A stretch of 64,000 bases of DNA. Source: Loripinus fragilis. Taxonomy: Eukaryota; Mollusca; Bivalvia; Lucinida; Lucinidae. Shown here piece by piece: positions 33,509 through 45,126 of this stretch (the first letter of the stretch is position 1; each line of letters starts with the position of its first letter). The stretch spans positions 65,867,811-65,931,810 of the forward strand of contig OZ026522.1 in NCBI GenBank assembly GCA_964019695.1, in the 5' to 3' direction. The notes under the pieces were generated by a model, which saw nothing but the letters and a program-made list of their open reading frames with translations, was not told where the DNA came from and made no database searches. Both the position numbers and the translations under genes were made by a program.

Positions 33509-34092
33509 CTGACGGGCTTTAAAAACGCTACACTAACTTCCTGTTATATCTTACAAAAACAGTTGAATGCACACTTTCTTTGCTTCGATGTTGTTATCAT
33601 GAAGTGGCTTCTTCAGTCAGCACCAAAGTTTTAATTGTACAACTAAACTCGACGACATTATTGCTTCGTAAAGTTTTAGTCAATGAAACATTTCTTAAGA
33701 AGCGGAGTTTTTAAGTCATCGAATGAACGGGTACACACAGATAAACGTCGAAAAAAGCAAATCTGCTGTATCGCAGACCAGCCAATCAAAATGAAAGCCA
33801 TTCCTCGATGACTAACAAGTTTCATGGCGCATATTTGATGCTTCTCGTGTTTCTTGATTTAAAGAAGTAGGGGATCTTTCACAGATAAAAATTTACCAAA
33901 TTAAAGAGTTGACCCCTATCTCAAAGAGTTTACTATTTCAATGCTTTAAATTAATTTGAAGTGGATAAGTTTTTCATGTGTTACTCATAAATGCACATTA
34001 TTTAATATACAATCAAATTTATTGATTTGCATTCTTTTTTGAGACATTCATTAAAGCTGTTATCCTAGTGTAGCGTTTTTAAAGCCCGTCAG
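33509..34092. mobile_element. TA-flanked TIR element, CTGACGGGC family
   Basis: 584 bp between TA pairs (33507-33508 and 34093-34094). The ends CTGACGGGCTTTAAAAACGC and its inverse are identical over about 27 bases, so this is the best preserved TIR pair in the window. No transposase frame. Confidence 0.88.
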
Positions 34093-34923
34093 TATATATA
34101 TTCAGATTCTCGCAGTTCATAATTGCAGAGAGTTGGGTTTGTACTAACGCGCACCAATTTAACTCCTTTTTTATATTAGATACAATAAATAAAGGATCAT
34201 GCATACGTGCATGGTCCATGTTGTCAAGCGGTCAGATATTGTTGAAATATTTTCTTTCAGCTGTTCGATTAGGGACCAATTACATATTATTCTTTATAAA
34301 TCTAAATCTTGGCAATGATGTATTCAGCATAGTGATATGTGTTAGTTTTAATTAAGTATAAACATGTTTGCTGGTTATGGTATACTTCACACTGGTAAGG
34401 GTTTAGTTGCGAAACGATTTTCTACCGTTAACTATGAAGACGTACCTGCTTTTGCCCAATCAATTGAATAAGCAGCACAGTATGACAAATTATATCACTT
34501 CACACTAACCATGTGAATGTTATACAGTAATAAGTCCCTTTACATTTCAAACATTGCAAGTAATATTTATTCAGTTTCGGTTTCTTAGCAGTTTTAAAGA
34601 GTATATAGACAATGCTTACCAAAATGTTTTGCCTTGAATGTTTCAATTCTGTGAACAGCACTATTTTAATATTCATTGAGCACAGGGTGGTGGATTTTAC
34701 TAACCTCATAGAGATATATTGCAATGAAGGGAATCTACAGTTTTACATGAAAGGAAAAAAGTAATCTGCACTTACAAAACTAAGAAACACCAGACCCGGT
34801 TTTATTGAGTCTGTTCACGAGATTTAATGGAAGGAGCTACAGCTACCAGCTTTAGTTGTACTCGGCCTTCTGTCAGATACCATTATTTCTGATGGACCAG
34901 AGTATGAAAATGAAATAATATGA

Positions 34924-35089
34924 TTGAGCCACGATATGTGATTTTCAACAATTTGGCAGTTTGACATGTGTACACTCAGACAAGCAGCGACTAGAAAAGG
35001 TTCTGACCAGACAGCGCCTTTGCGCAGGATGATCTGAGCCTTTGCTGGTCGCGCATACTACATTGTTGGAAATATCATAGCGCGGCTCA
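34924..35089. mobile_element. MITE family R, copy 3 (internally deleted)
   Basis: R termini (TTGAGCCACGATATGTG and GCGGCTCA) and the core hairpin region are present, but about 70 bp of the interior between them is missing relative to the other copies. Confidence 0.8.
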
Positions 35090-35858
35090 TATAATTAAAC
35101 CAATACTACGGATATGCCGGGAGAAGTTCTAACAACTCAATGCGGCAGAACGACAGCTGTTACGACCTTTATATAATATAAACAAACGGATCAGAAATAA
35201 ATAGATCTACAAAATTTGAAAACAGCAGGTTTGGATTTTTAGTCTAATAATAAGAATAGAACGAGAAGTTTTGCATTCCTTTACATAGTTAGCACTCATT
35301 TACATAAGTCCATGATACCAGAGTGTGAGCTATTAGTATCGTAACGTTCAAATATGCGCCAGGGAAATAGGACACAATTGTGTTCATGCTCAACTTAACA
35401 GAGCATGAAATTCATCCCGGTTCATAAATGTACAAATGTCAACAATTGTAAGCAATGTTTTCATTAATTAGCAGGATAAATACAACATCTGAGGGTTTTT
35501 ATGCATTTAATTTTTAGAGCAGATAAAATTTCATGCTGACGGCAACCTGTTCAATTCTAATAATGGGTAATTTATTGAACTTCGTGAAACTGAAAGCCTT
35601 TTCGGTGTACACGGGGAGTATTGCATTTATATCTTATCTGAAATATGAATATTAGACTATATTATCATTATTATCAAACGAAACTCAATGTGAAATTGGG
35701 TGTTGGATGCGTTTGGAAGATATTGAACTCAGTCTCCTCTACAACTTTGATGCAAAAACTTTTGAAATGTTTTCTAATTTCCCCAAAATAACCAACAAAA
35801 AACCCCGCAAATACGCATTTAATATCTAGTTTTGCTAAATTGGGGTGTCACTACAAAA
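35090..35858. other. Unassigned AT-rich stretch
   Basis: No repeat or exon-like signal noticed. Confidence 0.5.
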
Positions 35859-36035
35859 ATAAGCGAGTATGACCAGGAAATATCATAATCACACGCTGCA
35901 GACCAACCCACGGCACCGTGAGGAGGAGCCACAGAACACTATCAGTCACAAGACATCAGAAAAACAAAAAAGCAAATAAACCCATCTCTCTTGATTGCAA
36001 AACTCGAACGGACACAACGAAATGCATAACAAAAC
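35859..36035 (-). mobile_element. Family B, 3' fragment
   Basis: Reverse complement of the family B 3' end (GAGTATGACCAGGAAATATC, CACGGCACCGTGAGGAGG, CTCTCTTGATTGCAAAACT). Confidence 0.72.
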
Positions 36036-36218
36036 AAAGACCAACACAGCCCTTTAATTGGAGTGAATACCTCACTAAAAGGTGTAAAAATGCATGAAAT
36101 GTATACATTATGAAACATATGCAATTTTTCAAAGGTTTCATATTTTAATTTGCAAATTTCCTGTGAATGAAACAGCAAAAATAAACTATGAAGTTTATTT
36201 GTTTATGTATGTGTATTT

Positions 36219-36563
36219 GTACAGTTCATCTGGAGAATTGCATATCTGAACAGAATAGACAGAACAAATCATGGTGGAGGGCTATTAATGTATTTATCCT
36301 GTGAACTTGCACATAAACAGATTATAGGTTTGGAGACATTCTGGAATGAGTCACCTTGGGTTGAAATTAAGGTAAGTAAGGAAAGTTATCTTATTGGTTT
36401 ATTCTATAGTCCTTGCACGGCAGATCTTATCTTCTGTGGTGCTCTCAACAAAAATATAGAAAAAAGCTTTCAATTTACCAATAACATTATAATTCTAGGG
36501 GATATGAATAAAGATCTACGTAATCCCAATATGCATAACTTGAAAGATGTGTTTACTTCTTAA
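36219..36563 (+). pseudogene. LINE ORF2, apurinic-type endonuclease fragment
   Basis: The frame reads TNHGGGLLMYLSCELAH, then SPWVEIKVSKESYLIG, then the endonuclease signature IIILGDMNKDL (GDMN at 36498-36509, equivalent to the GDFN block holding a catalytic Asp/Asn pair), and stops at 36563. The usual start of the domain is absent. Downstream sequence in another frame (PTRQLALLDSI) continues the domain, so the stop is a mutation and a frame shift follows. Part of the LINE at 36200-40298. Confidence 0.8.
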
Positions 36564-37076
36564 CTCCCTACAGAATATCATAACTCAACCAACACGACAG
36601 CTTGCTTTATTAGATTCTATAAACTTCATTAAGACATGTCACCTTAGAATCAGGGTATTATCAAAGTATTACCCGAAATAAGTGATCACAGTGCCACCTA
36701 TGTACATGTACCATTTTAGTACCCACTACATGGAACTTTTACTAGAAATTTCTGGATATATAAATATGCTACATTTGAATTGTTCAATAATAAAATGTCT
36801 GAATTTGACTCGTCATGTGTTCAAGAAGGTACTGTAAATCAAACTTGTTTATTGTTTACTAATATTTTCACACATTTTGCTAAACTGTGCATACCAAATA
36901 AAACAATTGTAGTTCGAGAGGATGATAAATCATGGTATGCTTCCAAAATAAAGAGGAATTCAGGAAATAGAGACAGACTATAAAAACAGCTCTAAAATCA
37001 GGTAATTCAAATGACTGGAAAAATACAAATTGTTTTGAAATAAGGTAAATAATCGAAGGAATCTTTTTATAATAAT

Positions 37077-38619
37077 TTGGATATTATTGTTTCAGATTTT
37101 CAAAATAACGACAAACGTAAATTTTGGAAAGTAATCCGCCATTTTGTAAAAACAACAATAGCTCTACAACATCTATCTCCTTTAAATTCAACACTTCCAA
37201 ACTGCGACAACCAATGGCATTTTAATGATCAAGATAAAGTTAATTGTTTAAATGACTATTTTGCTTCTATTTCAACTGTAAACGATGAACACTCCTATTT
37301 ACACCCTTTTATCATGCTAACTGATAACTCTCAATCACAAATACACTGCATTGAACATGAGATAGAAACTATTATTGAAGTACTCAATCCTAAAAAAGCA
37401 AGTGGTGATGATGGAATAAGTCATATAATGCTCATGGGTGTCTCCAAATCTTTTTCAAAAGCCATCTGTATCTTGATGAATAGATCATTTGGTGAAGGGT
37501 TTTTCCTGATATATGGAAGCTTACAAATGTAATCCCTATATTTATGATGGGAGACAAATCACACTAACTATCAACCAGTTGCCCTATTGGGTTATATTGG
37601 AAAATTACAAGAAAGGAGTGTTTTTTAAAAATATGTATAATTTTCTCATTAGCAATAATCTCTTATACAAGTATCAATCGGGTTTCTTACCGCACCACTC
37701 AACAGCGATTCAATTAATAGACATTTTTGTCTTAATGTATGTCAAGCTTTTGATAATAATATGTCTTCTTGTATTGTGCTCTATGATGTTTTGAAACCAT
37801 TTGATAGAGTCTGGCACAAGGGTCGTATGTTTAAGTTAAGACAAAATGGCATTGAAGGGAAACGTTTAGAGTGGTTAAATTGTTATTTAAGTCAAAGGAA
37901 ACAGAAAGTTGGTCTTAAGTCCTGTTTCTCTGGCTTAAAATCTATCTTTGCTGGTGTGCCACAGGGGTCTATTCTTGGGCCCCTTTTAGTCTTAGTGTAC
38001 ATGAATGTTATAGCTAAACGCATGTTTAGTTTGATAAGGCTATTTGCAGATGAATGCTTACTCGTTTATGCTGCATAACATATTGCTGATTTAGGTGGTA
38101 TAATCAACCATGATTTGCAGCTCTTGACAAACTGGACCAGACAGTTGCTGGTTACATTAAATCCACTGAAAATTGAGGCTGTCTTTTTTCTCTTTAAAAA
38201 TAGATTTCTTGCCACGTTTTGTTTTTGATAATATTCCAATTAGTTTTGTTGATTGTCATAAACATCTGGGTGTTACCTTAAGTAGTACTGGACAGTGGCA
38301 TTCACATATTGAAAACACAGTCAAGTCATCAACAAACATTTTGGGAATTATGCGAAAGCCTAAATAGTATTTGAATAGAAATGCACTCAACCAGATGCAT
38401 ATGCCTTATCTGTTACCTACTATAGATTATGCGACAGTTGTATGGGACGGTTGCTCTGAACAAGCCTCAGTAACACTAGAAAAGATCCAAAATGAAGCAG
38501 TCCAACTTGTCGCAGGATTAACGATATCTGTATCATTAGGAAACATGTACAAAGGGTGTGGATGGGCCACTATGTCACAAAGAAGACAACAACATAAGCT
38601 TTCATTCATATAAATTGTA
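37077..38619 (+). pseudogene. LINE ORF2, reverse transcriptase domain, degenerate
   Basis: Pieces in changing frames give the reverse transcriptase blocks in order: NPKKASGDDGISHIML, KYQSGFLPHHSTAIQL, PFDRVWHKGRMFKLRQNG (catalytic Asp of motif A), FAGVPQGSILGPLLVLVYMN (motif B) and LFADECLLVY at 38031-38066. The last should contain FADD; here the second Asp codon is GAA (Glu), so the active site is broken. Downstream, HKHLGVTLSS, LPTIDYATVVWDGC and LEKIQNEAVQLVAGL are the usual post-RT motifs. At least five frame changes or stops occur over the domain. Confidence 0.88.
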
Positions 38620-38908
38620 AACACTGGTATGGTACCCTCATATATACAAGATTTAATCCCTCCCTTAGTTAGTGAAGTTTCAGATTACCCTTTGAGAAAC
38701 AAATATAACTGTACCCTATAATTATACTAGTATTTCACAGAAATATTGTATTCCATCATCCATTAGACTATGGAACTTTTTACAGATGATTAGAAAGATT
38801 CATCGTCATTACAAACTTTAAAAAAACCCATATAATTTCAAAATTAGCATATCATGTGTTTCTCTCTATTTTATTATGGGAAATAGATATAACTCTGTAA
38901 TGCATTCA

Positions 38909-39300
38909 TGCGAGCTGAACATTTCTTGTACCCCAACAACAGCAGAATCTAGGGCGAAGATTTGGTACCAGTAAAATGCATTTAAGCCCCCCCCCCCCCC
39001 CCCCCCCCCGGTGGCTTAGGCTGCTGTCCGTTCTAGGGTGGTGGTTCTGTTGTTGTTGACTTTCTGTTTATTGTTACTCCCATTGTGGGTGTCTGTAATT
39101 GTTCTTTGTTTTGTTGTACGTTATTTTATGTCCATTCTAGTATTGCAATCATCTTGATGGGGAAAGGAGAGCTGGTTGCTTTGCTTAAATTGTCTTGCTG
39201 GTGTCTCGTGATGGTTGAGCGACTATTCCTTGCGGTGCCACAGGGTTGTCTGCAGTTTGTGATTGTGGTATTTCCTGATTATACTCACTTGCTATTTTAG
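38909..39300 (+). mobile_element. Family B inserted into the LINE
   Basis: Runs from ATGCGAGCTGAACATTTC through a 23-base C run (38987-39009) to ACTCACTTGCTATTTTAG. The LINE protein is interrupted between MHS and RTN, with only a codon or two missing. Confidence 0.85.
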
Positions 39301-39465
39301 AACTAATTGTAGCAGTCTTAACAATCAAATTTTTAGAAATGATTTTCGCGATAACTCTCTATGTGATTTGTGTGGCGTGGCAGAGGATGCCACCCAGTAC
39401 TTCTTTCATTGCATAAAATATTTTGATAAAAGACAGGTGTTCAATGATACAGTTAGAGTTTTTCC

Positions 39466-39777
39466 AATGTAAGTAAGTGTGGAAAGATCAGGAATCGATA
39501 CAATTAAGTACCACACCTGACCCGGGAAAGTGACAAACTCACAGTTAGGCACAACAAACGAGATCCAAGAGGTTAGCCCTTTCCTAGCAGGTGACCACCA
39601 GGCACATATAAACAGACGCGCACAAAGGCATAGCAAACCCAAGACAGAACAAACATAAAAGATCCGCAAAAAAAAGTACCGCCTTGGAACAGTCAGTAAA
39701 ATATTTTACTGGATGGCTTGAACCAGTTTCACTGCGCCAGCCTCGCCCTTAATTCAGGTATGGATCAACCCCTATCC
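39466..39777 (-). mobile_element. Family A inserted into the LINE
   Basis: Minus-sense family A (AGATCAGGAATCGATACAAT to CTTAATTCAGGTATGGATCA). The LINE resumes after it with the LILFGNENW segment. Confidence 0.82.
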
Positions 39778-40390
39778 ATCAATTTGATTCTCTTTGGAAA
39801 CGAAAACTGGAATACTGAAACAACTTTGATCTTGTCCGGGGCTATCCACAGATATATTCATGCCTCAAAACGCTTTTGAACTTCTTTGGCTCTTTCTTTG
39901 AACTTCATTTTAAAACAAATCCGTAAACATGTGTATATAAATACGAGTACTCGGTGGCATGACTAAAACTCGATCCCAAGCTCCAGGGGTATATTTTAGC
40001 AGTCTTATACTTTGTTTCTTTTTTATTTAGGACTTTATTTTTATTTCATTTTTATTTATTTATAACATTTATTTGATTTATTTGTGATTTCTTTATTATT
40101 TCTGTTTTTCTAATTTTTATTACTATCATCCGGTTTTGTTTATTACTTGTATTCATCTTCAGATTGTATATATTTAGCCTTGTTTATAAGCTATTCTGTA
40201 TGTTTATAATGTAGGGGAAGGGTCGTAACTAATGTTGTGAGAAATTGTGACCCAATCTCATTGCTGTATCATATTTGGCAATAAAATATGTTTAAACTAA
40301 TTGCATATCTACAAATATATTATGATTGCCAAAATTTAAGCAATTTTTAAAGTTTTGGTTTAAAAAAAGAAATAGCGGTTGTGTTTGCAG

Positions 40391-40483
40391 GAAATGCAGC
40401 ACATTTTCCCCATCATAGTACCAGCTCATCGTGAACTACGAGACTTACTGGAGTTTGACCAAGATGGACAAGAATGTTCCTAA
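40391..40483 (+). CDS. Possible coding exon, unrecognised
   Basis: Follows a good acceptor (TTGTGTTTGCAG, ending 40390). Only one frame is open: 30 codons to TAA at 40481-40483, with peptide parts EMQHIFPIIVPAHRELRD and LLEFDQDGQECS. It lies 90 bases after the LINE tail and is richer in GC than its surroundings. No strong donor precedes the stop; a weak one after ATCATA would put it in phase with the segment at 41372. It could be a terminal exon, an internal exon or chance. I do not recognise it. Confidence 0.3.
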   Translation, partial: EMQHIFPIIVPAHRELRDLLEFDQDGQECS

Positions 40484-40892
40484 TATGGCCCTCTGCGATA
40501 ATTGTTCAAATGGTTTTAGTCAGTTGTAAATGAGGCCTAAGTAGGTTAAATATATTTTCTGAGTGAAAAACTTCAATGTCAACTGCCAATAGCCTCGCCC
40601 GAGGGTTACATGCCTTATGTAGGCTTATATAGGGAAACATAAACAAAATTATCTTCTTACTTGAGGCCACAGGTTCCAGAGCCTTACTATATTTGATATG
40701 TAGCATCACCTAGTTGTCATCTACCAAGTTTGTTCATATTTTAGGCCCTGTGGCCAAATCTGGCAATGCATAGGTATAATGTCGAAATCATTCAGGTCTA
40801 CTACCCAAAACCAAATATTTATAATATTAAACTTTATGATGAGGCTATTTTAGTTAAAGTGTTAGCTGGTGCAACGATTTTTTTTAAAATTC

Positions 40893-41070
40893 AATAACAC
40901 AATGGCACGAATGTTAAATTCTATTTATCATATGACATAAAAATGACTTTGAACTCGCATTTTCTGTGCGAAAACGTACATACTTTACCATTATGAATGC
41001 AACGTAGTTATAAAAGTTATTACATAACGTTACTAAATATTTCTATTACACACGCCGCGTCACATGCTAA
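40893..41070 (+). repeat. Dispersed repeat, copy 1 (CGAATGTTAAATTCTAT family)
   Basis: Shares CGAATGTTAAATTCTATTTA-like start, TATGACAT and a later ATGACG/ACGTTACT block with 44300-44480 and, inverted, with 48763-48925. Confidence 0.55.
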
Positions 41071-41371
41071 CAGCATATACAGGGTTATATTTGTTTAGGT
41101 AAGGGCATAGCCATCTTGGAAAATGTCCTCATATGGGTTTTGTGCTTCTTTCTCTGTCGAACACACAAAATGTCAAAATGTTGATACTATTACGAACAAT
41201 GACGTCACGCATCACATGTTCAGCCATTGTGTTAAAGTGATGCAATGTATCTTTTTAACGGTTGCTTTATAAATACTCCAATTAAGATTATCTATAAAGA
41301 CTCCAATTAAGATTATCTATAAAGATAAATGCGTCAAATCATTAATACTGAGAAGCTTTTCCACTCTTCAG

Positions 41372-41469
41372 GATGTGGACAAGCTGCTCAGTGTTAATGT
41401 GAAGGGTGAACGTATGCATACCGTGGCGGCGCACCTGAATAAGAGCTGCATTGAACTGTTTTCTACGAG
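41372..41469 (+). CDS. Likely internal coding exon, unrecognised protein
   Basis: 98 bp between a strong acceptor (CTTTTCCACTCTTCAG ending 41371) and a strong donor (ACGAG then GTGAGG at 41470). Only one frame is open, giving DVDKLLSVNVKGERMHTV and AAHLNKSCIELFST, with two bases left over. Those two bases (AG) plus the first base of 45127 make an Arg codon and keep the frame open in that segment. GC content near half contrasts with AT-rich flanks, and codons such as CTG, GTG, AAG and GCG dominate. No domain recognised. Confidence 0.5.
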
Positions 41470-42077
41470 GTGAGGAATTTATCCATTACAGCATGGCGGC
41501 TCCTAAACCTTTAAAAGCATATATTTGTAATAATAGGTTGTTATTATGATTAAATTGATACAAGACCTCCTGTAGCCAAATCAAGCAAATCAGAATGGCT
41601 CACCAGACTGTTGTATGCCCCATACTGGTCATTTAGTTATCACTTATATATATCTACTACGCATACCAAAACGACCAAAATGACGTACCGCTCGTTATCT
41701 CGTGGACTGTTAATATGGTCATCTTCATTCTCGTGACTCAGTGTCAGGTGAGCGCTTCAGGACCTAAGGTCATCTGGTTTTAAATTTAGACCATAGGAGA
41801 CATGCTTTAAATATTCCTATCAAGTCATACAGAGCTTGAGGTCCCCTGTGATCTCTCTGTGGCAAACAGTGACAATCGCAGAGATGTTGCGGTGTAAATT
41901 TTCCAAAGGTCGCAAGTGGTCGCCGATTCAAATCAGTCGCAGTCAGTAGGCGATGTGCTGATCTTTTAAAATATCGTGCATGCGCAGACATTGTTCTGTA
42001 AGGGTGAAAAAATTAAGTCGAAACACGTGTTGCCAATATTGGCCAATAATTGTAGTGACTTGACAACATTTACAATT

Positions 42078-42315
42078 AAGCCGTGACATGTGATTTCCAA
42101 CGATGTGGCATTTTGACATGTGTAGACTCAGACGAGCCTCTGCAGCCTCCTTTTAAGCGTAGAAACTCAAAATGGTGTTCAATCAGTAGCTTAACAATCA
42201 AAGAATACTCTAGCGACTAGCATAGGCTCTGATCAGACTGCGCGTATGCGCAGGCTGATCTGAGGCTTTGCTGGTCGCACATACCACATTGTTGGAAATC
42301 TCATGCCACGGCTCT
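42078..42315. mobile_element. MITE family R, copy 4
   Basis: Termini GCCGTGACATGTGATTTCC and GGAAATCTCATGCCACGGC with the conserved inner palindrome at 42232-42263. Lies in the candidate intron 41470-45126. Confidence 0.88.
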
Positions 42316-42519
42316 AATATATGTTTTGTATTGGAACCGGAATATCTGCGAGGGGGTCCTATGGGAAGGGATGCCATTAGGAGTTTAGGATCTCTATCCC
42401 TTTCCAGACATGATTGAGACGCATTTCCAGCCAAAATACCCATAAATGTAGTCAGGGCATGTGGGTTTGTTCTATTATTATCAAGAAAATGGTACGTGAT
42501 ACTGTGAATGACATGTGCG

Positions 42520-42790
42520 GATCCAGAGGGGGGGGGCATGGGGTCCGGAAACCTTGAAAAATCACGAAAATATAAGTTTTCCTAGTAATATTGGTCCGAA
42601 TCTCCTGAAAATAACAAAGCTACCAAGCCAACATTCAATGTGGGCTATAATCGGTCCGCCAGCGAAACGCCATTTCAATGGCGTTTCGCTGGCAGGCCGA
42701 AAATTGCACGCTTGCGGTGTTTTGGGAGCCTCGCTCTCCTAAAAAAAATCAAAACAGCCTTATCAGAATTGGACCCCCTCTGACAAAACC
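42520..42790. repeat. GGATCCAGAGGGG module with internal palindrome
   Basis: Starts GTGCGGATCCAGAGG and ends near TTGATCCGC, suggesting short inverted ends. Related starts occur at 44755-44801 (inverted, CTTCTGGATCTGCCC) and 60648-60665. A perfect palindrome GCCAGCGAAACGCCAT with its inverse sits at 42658-42693. Confidence 0.5.
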
Positions 42791-43025
42791 TTCTTGATCC
42801 GCTTATGAATGAAACCAGAAACAGAACGTTTTAATCTAACAATAAATGTCATTGTTATAAGGCATTTCATTCAGATTGCACATTTTCGAAATACGGTTTC
42901 CTTTATAGAACACCATTTAAATATGCCTTGAAGCGACTGAAGCTGTTTAAGTCCATTTGTATGACATGTTTCTAAACAAGGTCAAGTCGTATTGCCATGG
43001 AATATACATGAGTATTCAAACACTA

Positions 43026-44080
43026 CTAACTTCGTAACCAGTGGGTGGATTCATCGATAAACTGTTGGGACGGGGAAGAGTTTATTAGATATTGGTGACC
43101 TTCACTTCTTTTAAGGTCACAACAACACTTTGAAATGTCAAATATTGACCAAAATGACGCTCGGCTCGTTATGTCGTGACCGGAATGTTGCCAAACTTGA
43201 AATAGTATATCATTGTGACACAATAAAGACTTGATAAAATTTATTGTACTAATTTTCAAAGCCATCATCCTACAAATTAGCCTTTCCCGCATCTATCTTT
43301 TGAACCACTGGAGCACAACTTGCAAAAATACATTGTTTAGAAGATATTATGTTAATGACCTTGACCATATGTTCAAGTTCACACTCGGTCCGGTGAATTC
43401 AATTTTTACCAGAATAGCGTTCTCGCTTGATATATCTTGAGTAGAATGACGAAGTATGGCTTAACTTTAAACATTGTTTCATTAATAGTTTGATGACATT
43501 GACATAATTTTCAAGGTCACCATTATACTTAAAAGACTGTTAAAAACGAAAAGACCTTTTAAACGCCTTTCCCGCACTCTATCTTTTTAACTAGTGGGTG
43601 CATTTTGACCAGTTGCAAAAAAAAAACATATTGTTAGGAGAGGGGAAAGAATTTCTAAGATTTTAGTCACTTTGAAATGGCATGTTCTGACCTGATTACA
43701 TGTAGCATTTCCTCGTGTTACATCTTGAACGGAATGATAGGGTTTTGACACACTTTATATGCAGTATTATTGTGACACAGTGAAGAGTTTATTACAGTTG
43801 GTGACCTTGGCCTAATTTTCAAGATCATCATTCTATAAAGTCTATAAAATCAGCGTTTCCTACTTGCAATCTTCTGAACCAGTGGGTCGATTTTGACCAA
43901 ACTTGCATAGGTACATGCTCATTGTTGTAAACAAGAAATAGTTTATTATAATGATTTTGGTGACCTTAATCATATTTTCAAGGTCACGTCAGTACTTTAT
44001 ATTGTCAAATTTTGGCTAAAATTGTGTTTCCGCACGCTATCTATTGTACTTAACGATGGTTTACAACCTTGTTTTATATA
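43026..44080. repeat. Degenerate tandem array, unit about 280 bp
   Basis: AACCAGTGGGTGG-like anchors at 43037, 43301, 43598 and 43877 are each followed by a TTTTGACCAAACTTGCAAAA-like stretch, then GACCTTNANCATATTTTCAAGG and GTCAAATTTTG. Lies in the candidate intron. Confidence 0.65.
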
Positions 44081-44215
44081 CATGTATTGTATCATTGTGA
44101 AACATTCACGAGTTGATTAGACATTGAGTTAGCAAGCTTCACACATTTACCAGGCGGCATATTCTTTTTCTTAGGAATAGATGATGTAACATGTATATGA
44201 GTGCTCATATTTTAT

Positions 44216-44307
44216 TGAATTTATTAAGTGAGTCGAGAAAAAGAGACAAAATATGAGATTTGTCGAGCATTTATCTCTTTTTCGCAACGAGTTTGATAAA
44301 TTCAATT
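44216..44307. repeat. Foldback of about 90 bp
   Basis: GAATTTATTAAGTGAGTCGA and AAAAAGAGA pair with TCTCTTTTT and the inverse TTTGATAAATTC. Directly precedes a copy of the CGAATGTTAGATTCTAT repeat (44307-44480). Confidence 0.65.
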
Positions 44308-44480
44308 ACACAGGTGAACGAATGTTAGATTCTATATAAAATATGACATTTAAATTACTTAATATCACACTTTTTGCTTGAATTGTCAAGAATTTGCCAT
44401 ATTTTATGCAACCTTCTAATATACTCGTACGTCATTAGCGTAACTTAACCTGTAAGCCATAAGTGGTTTATCGATTTAAT
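44308..44480 (+). repeat. Dispersed repeat, copy 2 (CGAATGTTAGATTCTAT family)
   Basis: GGTGAACGAATGTTAGATTC onward. Its 3' part GGTTTATCGATTTAATTGTT is matched in inverse at 48763-48790. Confidence 0.55.
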
Positions 44481-44881
44481 TGTTACAGTATATGACGTTT
44501 TATCACTCACAGACGCGATGTTATGTGATAGCACTGTTTTAATTTCAGTTGACATTTTAATCGTTCCTTATATTTATGCATTTTTTCCATTCTGTTTGGT
44601 ACTAGAAAGTTTGGATGGCCCATTATATTATTTAAGGGTTCGCATGTTTGAATTTCAAAATCAATATCATCAAAATTGATTCATCCCTGCCAATAAATAC
44701 ATACCTAATTATAGTAATCAATATTATACCTGAATCTTTTTTCATGGGAGTCCGGACCCACTGCCCCACCCCACCGCCTTCTGGATCTGCCCATGTTATT
44801 GACGCGGCGGCGTGTTTATTTCCGTATTCTGTATAAAACATTTCTATTGTAAATGACCTTCACGCAAACGGTGCCAATTAT

Positions 44882-44920
44882 TTGCAAGCTAAACACTATC
44901 TAGAAATAGTTAGCTTGCAA
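44882..44920. repeat. Short hairpin
   Basis: TTGCAAGCTAA...CTAT pairs with ATAGTTAGCTTGCAA. Within the candidate intron. Confidence 0.55.
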
Positions 44921-45126
44921 GTAGATTGCTTCTACGCAACAAAACTATGAATTGGAATGATAAACGGTCAATAGCCTATTTCAGCACGATGTCGTAAAGC
45001 GCAAAAGATGCAAATATGATCGCCTTTTTGAAGTAAAATAACATTTTACGAACACGCAAAATCCGAGGCCAAAAACCAATCTCTTGGAAAGTACAAACTA
45101 AATGGTGTTTAATTTTCCTCTTGTAG

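Larger units (their letters stand above)
38640..39879 (+). pseudogene. LINE ORF2, C-terminal region split by two insertions
   Basis: Before the first insertion: MGNRYNSVMHS (ends about 38908). After the family B insert: RTNCSSLNNQIFRNDF and LCDLCGVAEDATQYFFHC, a C-x2-C...H-x4-C-like knuckle of LINE ORF2 (39301-39465). After the family A insert: LILFGNENWNTETT and GAIHRYIHASKRF, ending at TGA 39877-39879. The three parts follow one another in the order seen at the second LINE end (58660-58979), so both insertions hit an existing LINE copy. Confidence 0.78.
36200..40298 (+). mobile_element. Non-LTR retrotransposon (LINE, jockey/CR1-like), with two nested insertions
   Basis: Reads in order: APE endonuclease part, reverse transcriptase, C-terminal cysteine/histidine region, stop, 3' UTR and a tail ending AATAAAATATGTTTAAACT (about 40280-40298). 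The 5' end is missing (family B sequence lies upstream). Family B (38909-39300) and family A (39466-39777) fragments interrupt it, and the LINE reading resumes after each. Clade is inferred from domain order and motif style only. Confidence 0.85.
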
